From: Mesonia hippocampi
GTDB taxonomy: Bacteria > Bacteroidota > Bacteroidia > Flavobacteriales > Flavobacteriaceae
Direction: 5' to 3'
Assembly: GCF_014197445.1 (NCBI RefSeq)
Contig: NZ_JACIFO010000008.1
Coordinates: 35,274 to 91,755, forward strand
Length of the DNA stretch: 56,482 bases
A program made the translations under genes and the position numbers. The notes beneath the pieces are model-generated. The model was not told the DNA's origin and made no database searches. It was given only the letters and a program-made list of their open reading frames with translations. Positions 1-7,535 of this stretch are shown here, piece after piece (position 1 is the stretch's first letter; every line of letters starts with the position of its first letter).

Positions 1-548
1 ATTTGATTTTATCAGTAATGGCTGGAGTTTCAATTGATAATATTTCAAAAAAATTACAAGTCAAAAAAATAATTCGGTCAATGCCAAATATTCCGACACA
101 AATAGGACAAGGCATGACCGTTTTTACGGCTTCTCAAGAAGTAGATAGAAAAGATTTATTTATTATTCAAAATCTAATAAATACCACTGGAAAATCATTA
201 TTCATTGAAAATGAAGAAATGATTAACTCGTCAACTGCTATTTCAGGAAGTGGGCCAGCTTACGTTTATTATTTTATAAATGCGATAATTGACTCGGCAA
301 TAAATTTAGGATTTACAAAATCGGAAGCGGAGTTTTTAGTGCAACAAACGTTTCTGGGTTCTACACAATTACAAAACAGAAGCAATTTATCAAATTTAGA
401 GTGGATTGAAAAAGTAGCGTCAAAAGGAGGAACAACTGAAGCCGCTTTGGGTATATTTCATTCATTTGATATAAAATCCAAAATTAATGAAGGTATTATT
501 CAAGCTAATGCAAGAGCAAAAGAACTTGGTAAATTAATTGATAAATAA
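1..548 (+). CDS. proC: Pyrroline-5-carboxylate reductase, C-terminal part (5' end outside window)
   Basis: This is the C-terminal two thirds of the enzyme that makes proline from 1-pyrroline-5-carboxylate with NAD(P)H. The visible part has the dimerization-domain signature: SGSGPAY followed by a long helix, then the block VASKGGTTEAAL that is the family hallmark, and it ends in the usual helical tail. About 180 residues are present of a usual 260-280; the N-terminal Rossmann fold lies upstream of base 1, so the true start cannot be seen. Its stop codon is followed about 12 bases later by the first copy of a ~160-bp repeat. I am sure of the family; whether it is the main chromosomal copy or a second copy cannot be told here. 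Confidence 0.93.
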   Translation, partial: LILSVMAGVSIDNISKKLQVKKIIRSMPNIPTQIGQGMTVFTASQEVDRKDLFIIQNLINTTGKSLFIENEEMINSSTAISGSGPAYVYYFINAIIDSAINLGFTKSEAEFLVQQTFLGSTQLQNRSNLSNLEWIEKVASKGGTTEAALGIFHSFDIKSKINEGIIQANARAKELGKLIDK

Positions 549-560
549 AAACGAACGCCC

Positions 561-719
561 AACCAAGTAGACGGCTCCGCACCTAAATAGGTACAGAGTT
601 CGCCTCTCAACTATTTATATTCACGAAGTCCTATAACAAAAATAACAATGTACTGAGTACACCTCCCTACGTACGGGTCTCGTATACGGCGGTTCAATAA
701 TGATACACTACTTTTTGAG
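561..719 (+). repeat. Structured ~160-bp direct repeat, copy 1
   Basis: This segment and bases 1673-1832 are nearly identical; by eye only about a dozen positions differ in roughly 160. Both begin with AACCAAGT about 12 bases after the stop codon of a plus-strand gene and end with ACTTTTTGAG. The element is rich in inverted repeats: AAATAG (585-590) with CTATTT (611-616), AGAG (595-598) with CTCT (604-607), and TGTACT-G-AGTACA in the middle. Its two ends can also pair: AAGTAG (565-570) with CTACTT (708-713). I do not recognise the family. An attC-like recombination site, a fragment of a structured RNA, or a non-autonomous mobile repeat are all possible. Confidence 0.85.
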
Positions 720-730
720 CTATTCTCGAA

Positions 731-914
731 CAACGCCCTGACAGTACGACTGTAATTCGCTATATTTGTAGTAAATTATTAATAATTATTGACTTGAGAC
801 GCCTACATAGGTGAACTCTCGACAACAAACGGATATAACGAATTACGTCTAATAGCTCTCTTTGCTCTTGAAGTTTTCACTTCAACGCAAATCGTCATAT
901 CCGTCAGGGCGTTG
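731..914. repeat. Long-range nested inverted repeats upstream of the lipoprotein gene
   Basis: CAACGCCCTGAC (731-742) is perfectly complementary to GTCAGGGCGTTG (903-914). Nested within are CGGATAT (830-836) with ATATCCG (897-903), a near match of TGTAATTCG (751-759) with CGAATTACG (839-847), and a hairpin TTGAAGT-TTTC-ACTTCAA (868-885). The whole 184 bp could fold as one branched structure ending just before the start codon at 927. The sequence TATATTTG (761-768) also fits the Bacteroidota -7 promoter element. The ends resemble integron attC arms in layout but do not fit the GTTRRRY core well. Confidence 0.6.
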
Positions 915-926
915 GTATTAATTTGA

Positions 927-1661
927 ATGAAAAACATTTTAAAATACATTTTCTTAATTTTCATATTTAGCTGCTCCCCTATTGAGCAGAAAGAGAAATT
1001 ACTTGGAAACTGGTATGCATATAGTAATGACAAGGATATTATAGAATTTCAATTCTATAACGACTCCCTTATTATTTATGATATGATGTTGGGTAGATAT
1101 TCCCAAGAATGGAAAGTAAATAAAAATAATATTTTCTTAACTCACATAAAGGGATTTACAGATAAAAAGCAATTAACTTACTCTTATACATTAGATAAAT
1201 CAAACGAATTATTAAACCTTGAAGTTTTAGGAGACACGATAATTCAACTCCCAGAATTGAGGAAAGCGAAAAATACGTTTGACTTTTTTAGAAAGACAAT
1301 TGATTTGGAAATTGAATTACCTGAATGTAATGATGAACTTAAAAACATAAGCCAACCCAAACGTTTAAATTTTAATATTTATGCTGGATTTAAACATAAA
1401 AATTTTATTGTAAAAACTGACTCATCTACTGACTTGAAAAATTTAGAGAAAGAGGTTACCAAATTTAAAAATAACACAAGAAACGAACTAAAAAAGTTTT
1501 TAAGATTCAATTTAATCGCTGACAAAAACATCACCCATACTCAATTGGATTCTATAAAAAATCGTCTAGAAGAAACATCTATAAAAATTACTTTTAGAAC
1601 ATATAAAAATAGTCAAATCGATTATAAGGACAATTTAATATGGTTCGGAAAAAAAGAATAA
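927..1661 (+). CDS. Putative lipoprotein of unknown function (cassette-like gene)
   Basis: I do not recognise this 244-residue protein. It begins with a short lipoprotein signal sequence (residues 1-16) whose lipobox ends in IFSC, so Cys16 would be acylated and the protein anchored to a membrane facing the periplasm. Residues 25-90 read like a small beta-barrel of the lipocalin-like type: GNWYAYS, then alternating strands with QEWKVNKNNIFL. The second half is lysine-rich and mixed alpha/beta. It stands alone, preceded by a large inverted-repeat region and followed at +12 by a second copy of the direct repeat that also follows proC. This makes it look like a gene inserted as a repeat-bounded cassette. 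Function is not inferable. Confidence 0.75.
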   Translation: MKNILKYIFLIFIFSCSPIEQKEKLLGNWYAYSNDKDIIEFQFYNDSLIIYDMMLGRYSQEWKVNKNNIFLTHIKGFTDKKQLTYSYTLDKSNELLNLEVLGDTIIQLPELRKAKNTFDFFRKTIDLEIELPECNDELKNISQPKRLNFNIYAGFKHKNFIVKTDSSTDLKNLEKEVTKFKNNTRNELKKFLRFNLIADKNITHTQLDSIKNRLEETSIKITFRTYKNSQIDYKDNLIWFGKKE

Positions 1662-1672
1662 ATACGCTTGCT

Positions 1673-1832
1673 AACCAAGTAAACAACTCCGCACCCAAAT
1701 AGGTACAGAGTTCGCCTCTCAACTATTTATATTCACGAAGTCCTATAGCAAAAATAACAATGTACTGAGTACACCAGCGTACGTACGGGTCTCGTATACG
1801 GCGGTTCAATAATGACTACATTACTTTTTGAG
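1673..1832 (+). repeat. Structured ~160-bp direct repeat, copy 2
   Basis: This is the second copy of the element at 561-719, again starting about 12 bases after a stop codon. The end-pairing arms are AAGTAA (1677-1682) and TTACTT (1821-1826). In copy 1 the same arms are AAGTAG and CTACTT, so the sixth pair changed from G-C to A-T on both sides. That compensatory change suggests the folded form matters. Sequence identity stops at the same point in both copies (ACTTTTTGAG). Confidence 0.85.
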
Positions 1833-2001
1833 TATTGGTTTACCAATACGGGTTCTCTAAATTCAGCTTCCGAGTAATAAATTTAAGAGGTACTACCTCA
1901 TCCAAGTGTGTAAATACACAGAAAAGAAAATCGCCTAAAAATTACTTTTCAGACGACCTTTTTTATTTCTCTAAAGTTACATTTTTTATTTTGTTTTTTA
2001 A
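1833..2001. other. Gene-free tail with three short perfect hairpins
   Basis: Between repeat copy 2 and the end of rodA there is no gene I can support. Three short perfect hairpins follow one another: TATTGGT-TT-ACCAATA (1833-1848), GAGGTA-C-TACCTC (1887-1899) and TGTGT-AAAT-ACACA (1907-1920). The last ~40 bases are T-rich on the plus strand. I see no clear rho-independent terminator for rodA. Confidence 0.5.
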
Positions 2002-3258
2002 TCAAGTTCTTGCTAATAAGCGAGTACTGTCTAGTTTTATAAAAATAAACAATAACAATGTAAAGCCCCATAAACCAGAGCCTCCATAACTAAAAAATGG
2101 TAAAGGAATACCTACTGTTGGAAAAATACCCAAAACCATAGCTATATTTACCGAAAAATGGACAAATAAAATTCCTATTACACAATACCCGTATATCCTA
2201 CTAAACTTTGTACGTTGGCGTTCTGCCACAAAAATTAACCGAATAAGTAAGCCTATAAAAACCAAAATCACAAACGAAGCTCCTATAAAACCCCACTCCT
2301 CACCTACGGTGCTAAAAATATAATCGGTATGTTGCTCTGGAACAAAATTTCCTTTAGTTTGCGTTCCTTGAAGCCAGCCTTTTCCAAACCACTCTCCACT
2401 ACCTATGGCAATTTCACTCTGATTGGTATTATAGCCTATTCCTCTATTATCTACTTCTTTTCCTAATACAATATTAAACCTATCTCTATGATGTTGTTTA
2501 AACAAATTATTAAAAATATAGTTTACAGAAAAAGAAAATATTGTTGCTCCAACCACAAAAAGAAGATATCTGCTGTAGCGTTTCCGCCTCTTTTTGCGAT
2601 TAAAAAACAACACCAACAAAACCAGCAACAAAACGCATAAACTTACATATAAAGCCCCTATAAGAAGCGTACAAACAAAAAGCATTACTAATATTAATAT
2701 AAGTAGAATATAATTACTAGATAATCCTTCTCTATACATAGGGAATAAAAAAGCTATATAAACCAAAAAACTACCTGGGTCTGGTTGTATAAGTACTAAA
2801 AATGCAGGTATAAATATAATAGCAAGCGCCCTAAGTTGATTCTCTATACTTTTCATATCCACCTGAATATCACTTAAATACTTAGACAAAGCCAAGGCGG
2901 TTGCTGCTTTAGCAAATTCACTAGGCTGCAACCCAAAACTCCCAAAACTATACCATGCCGTGGCGCCAGAAATGGTTTTTCCAAATATAAAAAGCCCTAA
3001 TAAAGATGCTATTGAAACTAAATATATTACACTAGAAAAGCGTTCGTAAAATTTTGCTTCTAATGAAAATATAAATACTATTAATATAAAGCTTAACCCA
3101 ATAAATAAAGCTTGCCTACCGTATATCTGATCTACGTCAAACCAGCCTCCTGTCTCTCCCGAAAAAGAAGCAGAATATATATTCATCCAACCAAAAACTA
3201 CTAAAATTAGGTACAAGAAAATGCTTAACCAATCTACTGCTGTTATAAACTTTCTCAT
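2002..3258 (-). CDS. rodA: Peptidoglycan glycosyltransferase RodA (SEDS family)
   Basis: This polytopic SEDS protein polymerises lipid II into glycan strands during lateral wall growth, working with the class B penicillin-binding protein encoded just upstream. The 418-residue chain shows about ten membrane segments. Conserved family features include the block SGATAWYSFGSFGLQPSE near residue 100 and PFFSYGGSG near residues 387-395. It is the last gene of the mre operon: its start codon and the stop of mrdA share base 3258. A slightly basic, loop-rich insert around residues 200-225 is the least conserved part. FtsW is the main alternative, but the mreBCD-mrdA context makes RodA the better call. 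Confidence 0.95.
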   Translation of the reverse strand: MRKFITAVDWLSIFLYLILVVFGWMNIYSASFSGETGGWFDVDQIYGRQALFIGLSFILIVFIFSLEAKFYERFSSVIYLVSIASLLGLFIFGKTISGATAWYSFGSFGLQPSEFAKAATALALSKYLSDIQVDMKSIENQLRALAIIFIPAFLVLIQPDPGSFLVYIAFLFPMYREGLSSNYILLILILVMLFVCTLLIGALYVSLCVLLLVLLVLFFNRKKRRKRYSRYLLFVVGATIFSFSVNYIFNNLFKQHHRDRFNIVLGKEVDNRGIGYNTNQSEIAIGSGEWFGKGWLQGTQTKGNFVPEQHTDYIFSTVGEEWGFIGASFVILVFIGLLIRLIFVAERQRTKFSRIYGYCVIGILFVHFSVNIAMVLGIFPTVGIPLPFFSYGGSGLWGFTLLLFIFIKLDSTRLLART

Positions 3259-5120
3259 TATTGATTAATTTTAAATGACTCGCCGCTATAGGGTTTTAAA
3301 TATTCTTCTTCTAGGCTATGCGACATCACCCATTTTTCTAAATCTTTACGAGTAATGGTATCATTTAAGTACTTTTCTATCATCAAGCTCGCTATTCTTC
3401 CCCCATATCGAGATCCCCAGTATCCATTTTCCACGAAAACAGCCAATGCTATTTTAGGGTCATCCTTTGGAGCAAATGCTACAAAGATAGAATGATCTGT
3501 AAGTTGTACGCGTTTCCCATCTATACGGGTAAAATTTTCTGCAGTTCCTGTTTTTCCACAAATTTCTACTCCAGGAATTCTTAAAGATCTAGCTGTTCCA
3601 TAATTATAAACCCCATGCATTCCTTCCACAATAGGTTCAAAATGCTTTGTATCTATGGTAGTATAGCGTTTTTTTGTATACATGGTATCTTTTATAGGGT
3701 TTCCTTCTATGCTTTTTAAAACATGTGGTGTATAATACCAACCTCGGTTAGCAATAGCTGCCGTTATATTGGCTAATTGTATAGGTGTAGTTGCTATTTC
3801 TCCTTGCCCAATTCCGTTAGATAATGTATAAGAAGCTGCCCAGCGTATATCTGGATACCATCGGTTATAGTAATCTCCGTCAGGAATACGCCCAGGTTGT
3901 CCAATTGGTAGATCGTAGCCTAAAAAATCTCCTAAACCAAAACTTTTTAAATGCTTTTGCCAAGCGTCCATTCCTTTAGGAGCTGTGGGGTAATTCTCTA
4001 TGGTTCTCCAATATGCTTTTGCGAAATAGGTATTACAAGATTGAGCTAATGCTGGTACCAAGCTTACTGGGCTTTTATGGTAATGGCAGCCCATCCGTGA
4101 GCGTCTCCCATAGCTAAACCCCATGTGGCAGGCCATGGTTTCTTTTGTGTTTATAACCCCTTCTTGTAATGCGATAAGTGCGGTTAAGGCTTTAAAGGGT
4201 GAACCTGGAGGGTACATTGCTTGTAGCCCTCTATCTAGCAAAGGTTTATTTATGGTATCATACCAGAGTTTGGTGAAATTTTTAGAGCGTTTACGTCCTA
4301 CTAATAAGGCTGGATCGTAGCTTGGAGCAGTTACTAAACTTAAAATCTCTCCTGTTTGTGGCTCTATGGCTACAATTCCTCCATGTTTATTTGTCATTAA
4401 CATTTGCCCATAGGCTTGTAATTTTTCATCTATGGTAAGGCTAATGTCTTTTCCTTTTACGGGAAGCGTATCATAAATACCATTTTTATAAGGGCCTATT
4501 TCTCTGTTAAAACGATCTTTCTGAAGATACTTTACGCCTTTTACGCCTCTTAATAATTTTTCATATTGTTTCTCAACACCTTGCCTACCAGTTAAATCGC
4601 CCGAATTATAATAAGGGTTTGCGCTTATTTCTCGTGGATTTACTTCTGCTATATAACCTAAAACATTTGATCCTGTTTTGGTTTTATAATCTCGTAGTGA
4701 TCGTTTTTGTATATAAAATCCTGAGTATTTACGAAGTTTTTCTTGTAAATAGGCGTACTCATTTTTTGTGAGTTGTGGAATTACTACCGAAGGAAGCCTA
4801 GAGGAATAAACACGGGCTTTTTTTAAAGATTTTTTTAATTGAATCTCATCTATACCTAATAGTTTTGCAAACTCTAGTGTATCAAAGGCTGTTACTTCTC
4901 TTGGAACAACCATAACGTCGTAAGAGGGCTGGTTGGCAACTAATAGTTTTCCATTCCTGTCAAAAATATATCCTCGCTGCGGATAATCGTACTCTACTTT
5001 AACAGCATTGGTTTGTGATAGCTTACTAAAAGAATCATCTAAAATTTGCATGTAAAACAAACGTGCTATAAAAATAATCCCGACAACTACAATTAATAAA
5101 ATAGGAACTAATTTTCTCAT
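3258..5120 (-). CDS. mrdA: Penicillin-binding protein 2 (elongasome transpeptidase)
   Basis: This inner-membrane class B PBP crosslinks peptidoglycan during elongation as RodA's partner. It has one N-terminal membrane anchor (residues about 5-24), the dimer domain starting with YPQRGYIFDR (46-55), and a transpeptidase domain with all three active-site motifs: SPFK (307-310, catalytic Ser307), SCN (361-363) and KTG (523-525). Length 620 is normal. The start ATG overlaps the end of mreD by four bases and the stop abuts rodA, so translation is probably coupled across the operon. Confidence 0.96.
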   Translation of the reverse strand: MRKLVPILLIVVVGIIFIARLFYMQILDDSFSKLSQTNAVKVEYDYPQRGYIFDRNGKLLVANQPSYDVMVVPREVTAFDTLEFAKLLGIDEIQLKKSLKKARVYSSRLPSVVIPQLTKNEYAYLQEKLRKYSGFYIQKRSLRDYKTKTGSNVLGYIAEVNPREISANPYYNSGDLTGRQGVEKQYEKLLRGVKGVKYLQKDRFNREIGPYKNGIYDTLPVKGKDISLTIDEKLQAYGQMLMTNKHGGIVAIEPQTGEILSLVTAPSYDPALLVGRKRSKNFTKLWYDTINKPLLDRGLQAMYPPGSPFKALTALIALQEGVINTKETMACHMGFSYGRRSRMGCHYHKSPVSLVPALAQSCNTYFAKAYWRTIENYPTAPKGMDAWQKHLKSFGLGDFLGYDLPIGQPGRIPDGDYYNRWYPDIRWAASYTLSNGIGQGEIATTPIQLANITAAIANRGWYYTPHVLKSIEGNPIKDTMYTKKRYTTIDTKHFEPIVEGMHGVYNYGTARSLRIPGVEICGKTGTAENFTRIDGKRVQLTDHSIFVAFAPKDDPKIALAVFVENGYWGSRYGGRIASLMIEKYLNDTITRKDLEKWVMSHSLEEEYLKPYSGESFKINQ

Positions 5121-5626
5121 GTACTTGTATTACGCTTAAATAACATACTTCCAATAATAATTAAAAGTATGGTAAAGATACTAGAGAATAACGTTTTCTT
5201 AAGGATTAAAAGTATAAATGATAGATCAAAATATTCTAATAAAAATAATATAAAATGATGAATTACCACCATAATAGTTGCGTACACCATACGCTGACGA
5301 AAAGGAGTTTGACTATATTTTAAAGTTTGGTGCTCAAAACTTACCCCAAATACCCAGCGTAATAGGTAAGGGCGAAAATAGGCTATTACCAAACAAGCTG
5401 CTGCATGTACTCCTCCAGAATCATGAAACATATCTATACTTAATCCTGCTAGAAAGCTTATAAAAAGGACTTTCCATTGGTTTAGATTTAATGGCAATAA
5501 TAATATAAAAAGCACGTATAGGTATGGATTTATATAGCCTAAAAACCAGATGTTATCTAATAATGTTACTTGTAATAAAACAAGAATTACATAACGGCTT
5601 ATATTTTCTATCCATAAATTATTCAT
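5117..5626 (-). CDS. mreD: Rod shape-determining protein MreD
   Basis: This small, very hydrophobic protein of 169 residues has about five membrane segments and belongs to the complex that links cytoplasmic MreB to the periplasmic wall enzymes. The motif SIDMFHDSGGVHAAA near residues 63-77 is typical of Bacteroidota MreD. The gene overlaps mreC upstream (5619-5626) and mrdA downstream (5117-5120). MreD diverges strongly between phyla, so the call rests on the position between mreC and mrdA together with the topology. Confidence 0.9.
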   Translation of the reverse strand: MNNLWIENISRYVILVLLQVTLLDNIWFLGYINPYLYVLFILLLPLNLNQWKVLFISFLAGLSIDMFHDSGGVHAAACLVIAYFRPYLLRWVFGVSFEHQTLKYSQTPFRQRMVYATIMVVIHHFILFLLEYFDLSFILLILKKTLFSSIFTILLIIIGSMLFKRNTST

Positions 5627-6437
5627 CTTCTTGTAAAAAATTACTCAATTCTTCTTTGTTGTTATTTTTTATCACATAAACATAGCTTAAACTCGTCATA
5701 TCATTAAACAAGTGTACATTTATAGTACCATAATTATCATTTTGGTCTAATTTATAATCGCTAATAACTCCTATTGGGATTCCTTTAGGAAAAATAAACG
5801 ATTTCCCTGATGTAACAATTGTATCGCCAACCTTTACAGGAGCCATTCTAGGTATATCCTGTAATTGAAGTGTATTTGGTGATTTGCCATCCCAAAGTAA
5901 ACTTCCAAAATGTTCTGTTTTTTTAAGCTGGGCACTTATAGATAAGTTAGTATTTAAAATAGAAATAATACGAGCGTAATTAGTACTGCTTTTTTCAATA
6001 ATCCCTACAATCCCCTTACTTGTTATTACCCCTAAATCACTATTTACTTTATGTTTATCTCCCTTATTGATAAGAATAAAATTATCTATTTTATTATATT
6101 GATTTCTTATCACCTTTGCAGTGATGTAATGATAAGGATAATTTTTATTTACAGAATCGTTAATCATGGTATCCTGCATATATTTAAAACTCGCTACTTG
6201 TTCTCGCAACAGTTTATTCTCCTTTAGTAATAAGTTGTTTTCTTTTTCTAAATAGAAATATTTATCAATTGCATTTAGTTTAGTATAAATACCTCCAGAA
6301 ATAAAATTGGTAGAGTTTATAAACTTGCTTTTATGATATTGGTGAGACTGTATAGTAAAAAATAATGCAATTGTTAATAATAGTAAAAACAACAAAGTAT
6401 TCTTATAACGGATAAGAAAATTTATTATTTGCTGCAT
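5619..6437 (-). CDS. mreC: Rod shape-determining protein MreC
   Basis: This bitopic membrane protein is the periplasmic scaffold of the elongasome. One N-terminal membrane segment (about residues 12-29) is followed by a coiled coil (about 55-85, rich in leucine and lysine) and then the two beta-barrel domains of the family. The segment with the motif GIVGIIEKSSTNYARIISI and the later VGDTIVTSG block are characteristic. Length 272 is normal. It sits 24 bases after mreB and overlaps mreD by eight bases. Confidence 0.94.
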   Translation of the reverse strand: MQQIINFLIRYKNTLLFLLLLTIALFFTIQSHQYHKSKFINSTNFISGGIYTKLNAIDKYFYLEKENNLLLKENKLLREQVASFKYMQDTMINDSVNKNYPYHYITAKVIRNQYNKIDNFILINKGDKHKVNSDLGVITSKGIVGIIEKSSTNYARIISILNTNLSISAQLKKTEHFGSLLWDGKSPNTLQLQDIPRMAPVKVGDTIVTSGKSFIFPKGIPIGVISDYKLDQNDNYGTINVHLFNDMTSLSYVYVIKNNNKEELSNFLQEDE

Positions 6438-6461
6438 AAAACACTTACTTTATTACTATTC

Positions 6462-7490
6462 TTATTTTATTAAAATACTTTTAAATTTCTCTATACTTTT
6501 TAGTGCAATTCCTGTTCCTCTTACAACAGCACGTAAAGGATCTTCTGCTATGTATACTGGTAAATCTGTTTTCTGAGATAAACGTTTATCTAAACCTCGA
6601 AGCATTGAACCTCCTCCAGCTAAATATACTCCAGTATTATATATATCTGCAGCTAATTCTGGTGGGGTTTGCGATAAGGTTTCCATCACAGCATCTTCTA
6701 TACGTAAGATAGATTTATCTAAAGCCTTTGCTATTTCTCTATAAGAAATATCTACTTGTTTGGGTTTACCTGTAAGTAAATCTCTTCCTTGTACGCTCAT
6801 TTCTTCTGGTGGCACTTCTAAATCTTCGGTGGCTGCTCCTATTTGGATTTTAATTTTTTCGGCGGTACGTTCTCCTACATAAAGGTTATGCTGCGTACGC
6901 ATGTAGTATATAATATCATTTGTAAAAACATCTCCTGCTACTTTTACCGAGCGGTCACAAACAATACCTCCTAGGGCTAAAACGGCAATCTCGGTAGTTC
7001 CTCCACCTATATCCACCACCATATTTCCTTTAGGTTGCATAATATCTACTCCAATCCCTATGGCTGCAGCCATAGGTTCATGGATTAGATAGACTTCTTT
7101 CCCGTTTACACGTTCTGCACTTTCTTTTACTGCACGCATTTCTACTTCTGTAATTCCTGATGGAATACAGATTACCATACGTAATGCTGGTGCAAACAGT
7201 TTCTTTTTTAATGCAGGAATTTCTTTTATAAAACGCGTAAGCATTTGTTCACTAGCATCAAAATCTGCTATTACTCCATCTTTTAACGGACGGATAGTTT
7301 TTATATTTTCATGGGTTTTTCCTTGCATCATAGCAGCTTCTTTTCCTGCTGCTATAATTTTTCCTGTCATCCGATCACGTGCTACAATAGAAGGACTATC
7401 TACCACTACTTTAGCATTATGGATAATTAAAGTATTGGCGGTTCCTAAATCTATTGCTATCTCTTCTGTCAAAAAATCAAAAAATCCCAT
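6462..7490 (-). CDS. mreB: Rod shape-determining actin homologue MreB
   Basis: MreB forms membrane-bound filaments that direct insertion of new wall material. The actin-fold nucleotide motifs are clear: phosphate 1 at IDLGTANTL (residues 13-21) and phosphate 2 at VVDIGGGTTE (158-167), with the adenosine motif near the C-terminus (LAGGGSMLRGL). Length 342 is standard. It follows purH by 45 bp on the same strand and leads the mreBCD-mrdA-rodA run. Confidence 0.97.
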   Translation of the reverse strand: MGFFDFLTEEIAIDLGTANTLIIHNAKVVVDSPSIVARDRMTGKIIAAGKEAAMMQGKTHENIKTIRPLKDGVIADFDASEQMLTRFIKEIPALKKKLFAPALRMVICIPSGITEVEMRAVKESAERVNGKEVYLIHEPMAAAIGIGVDIMQPKGNMVVDIGGGTTEIAVLALGGIVCDRSVKVAGDVFTNDIIYYMRTQHNLYVGERTAEKIKIQIGAATEDLEVPPEEMSVQGRDLLTGKPKQVDISYREIAKALDKSILRIEDAVMETLSQTPPELAADIYNTGVYLAGGGSMLRGLDKRLSQKTDLPVYIAEDPLRAVVRGTGIALKSIEKFKSILIK

Positions 7491-7535
7491 AGTTAATTTA
7501 TATTGTATTTGGGTTTAATCTGTAAATGTATAAAA

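Larger units (their letters stand above)
549..926. other. Gene-free, repeat-rich interval between proC and the lipoprotein gene
   Basis: No convincing gene lies here. The interval is filled by copy 1 of the direct repeat (561-719) and the nested inverted repeats at 731-914. A reading frame on the minus strand at 803-1033 is an artefact overlapping these structures and the start of the lipoprotein gene. Confidence 0.7.

Noticed and set aside
561-719. Direct repeat as a group II intron domain or tRNA-like element
   Set aside because: The segment around CGTACGGGTCTCG is suggestive of structured intron RNA, but no domain V stem of the right form and no reverse transcriptase gene is nearby. It is not a cloverleaf either.
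803-1033. A 76-codon minus-strand frame over the inverted-repeat region
   Set aside because: It overlaps the start of the lipoprotein gene on the other strand, has no recognisable motif, and its codons are dictated by the palindromes.
1835-2089. An 84-codon plus-strand frame
   Set aside because: It runs antisense into the 3' end of rodA and starts inside a hairpin; no protein features.
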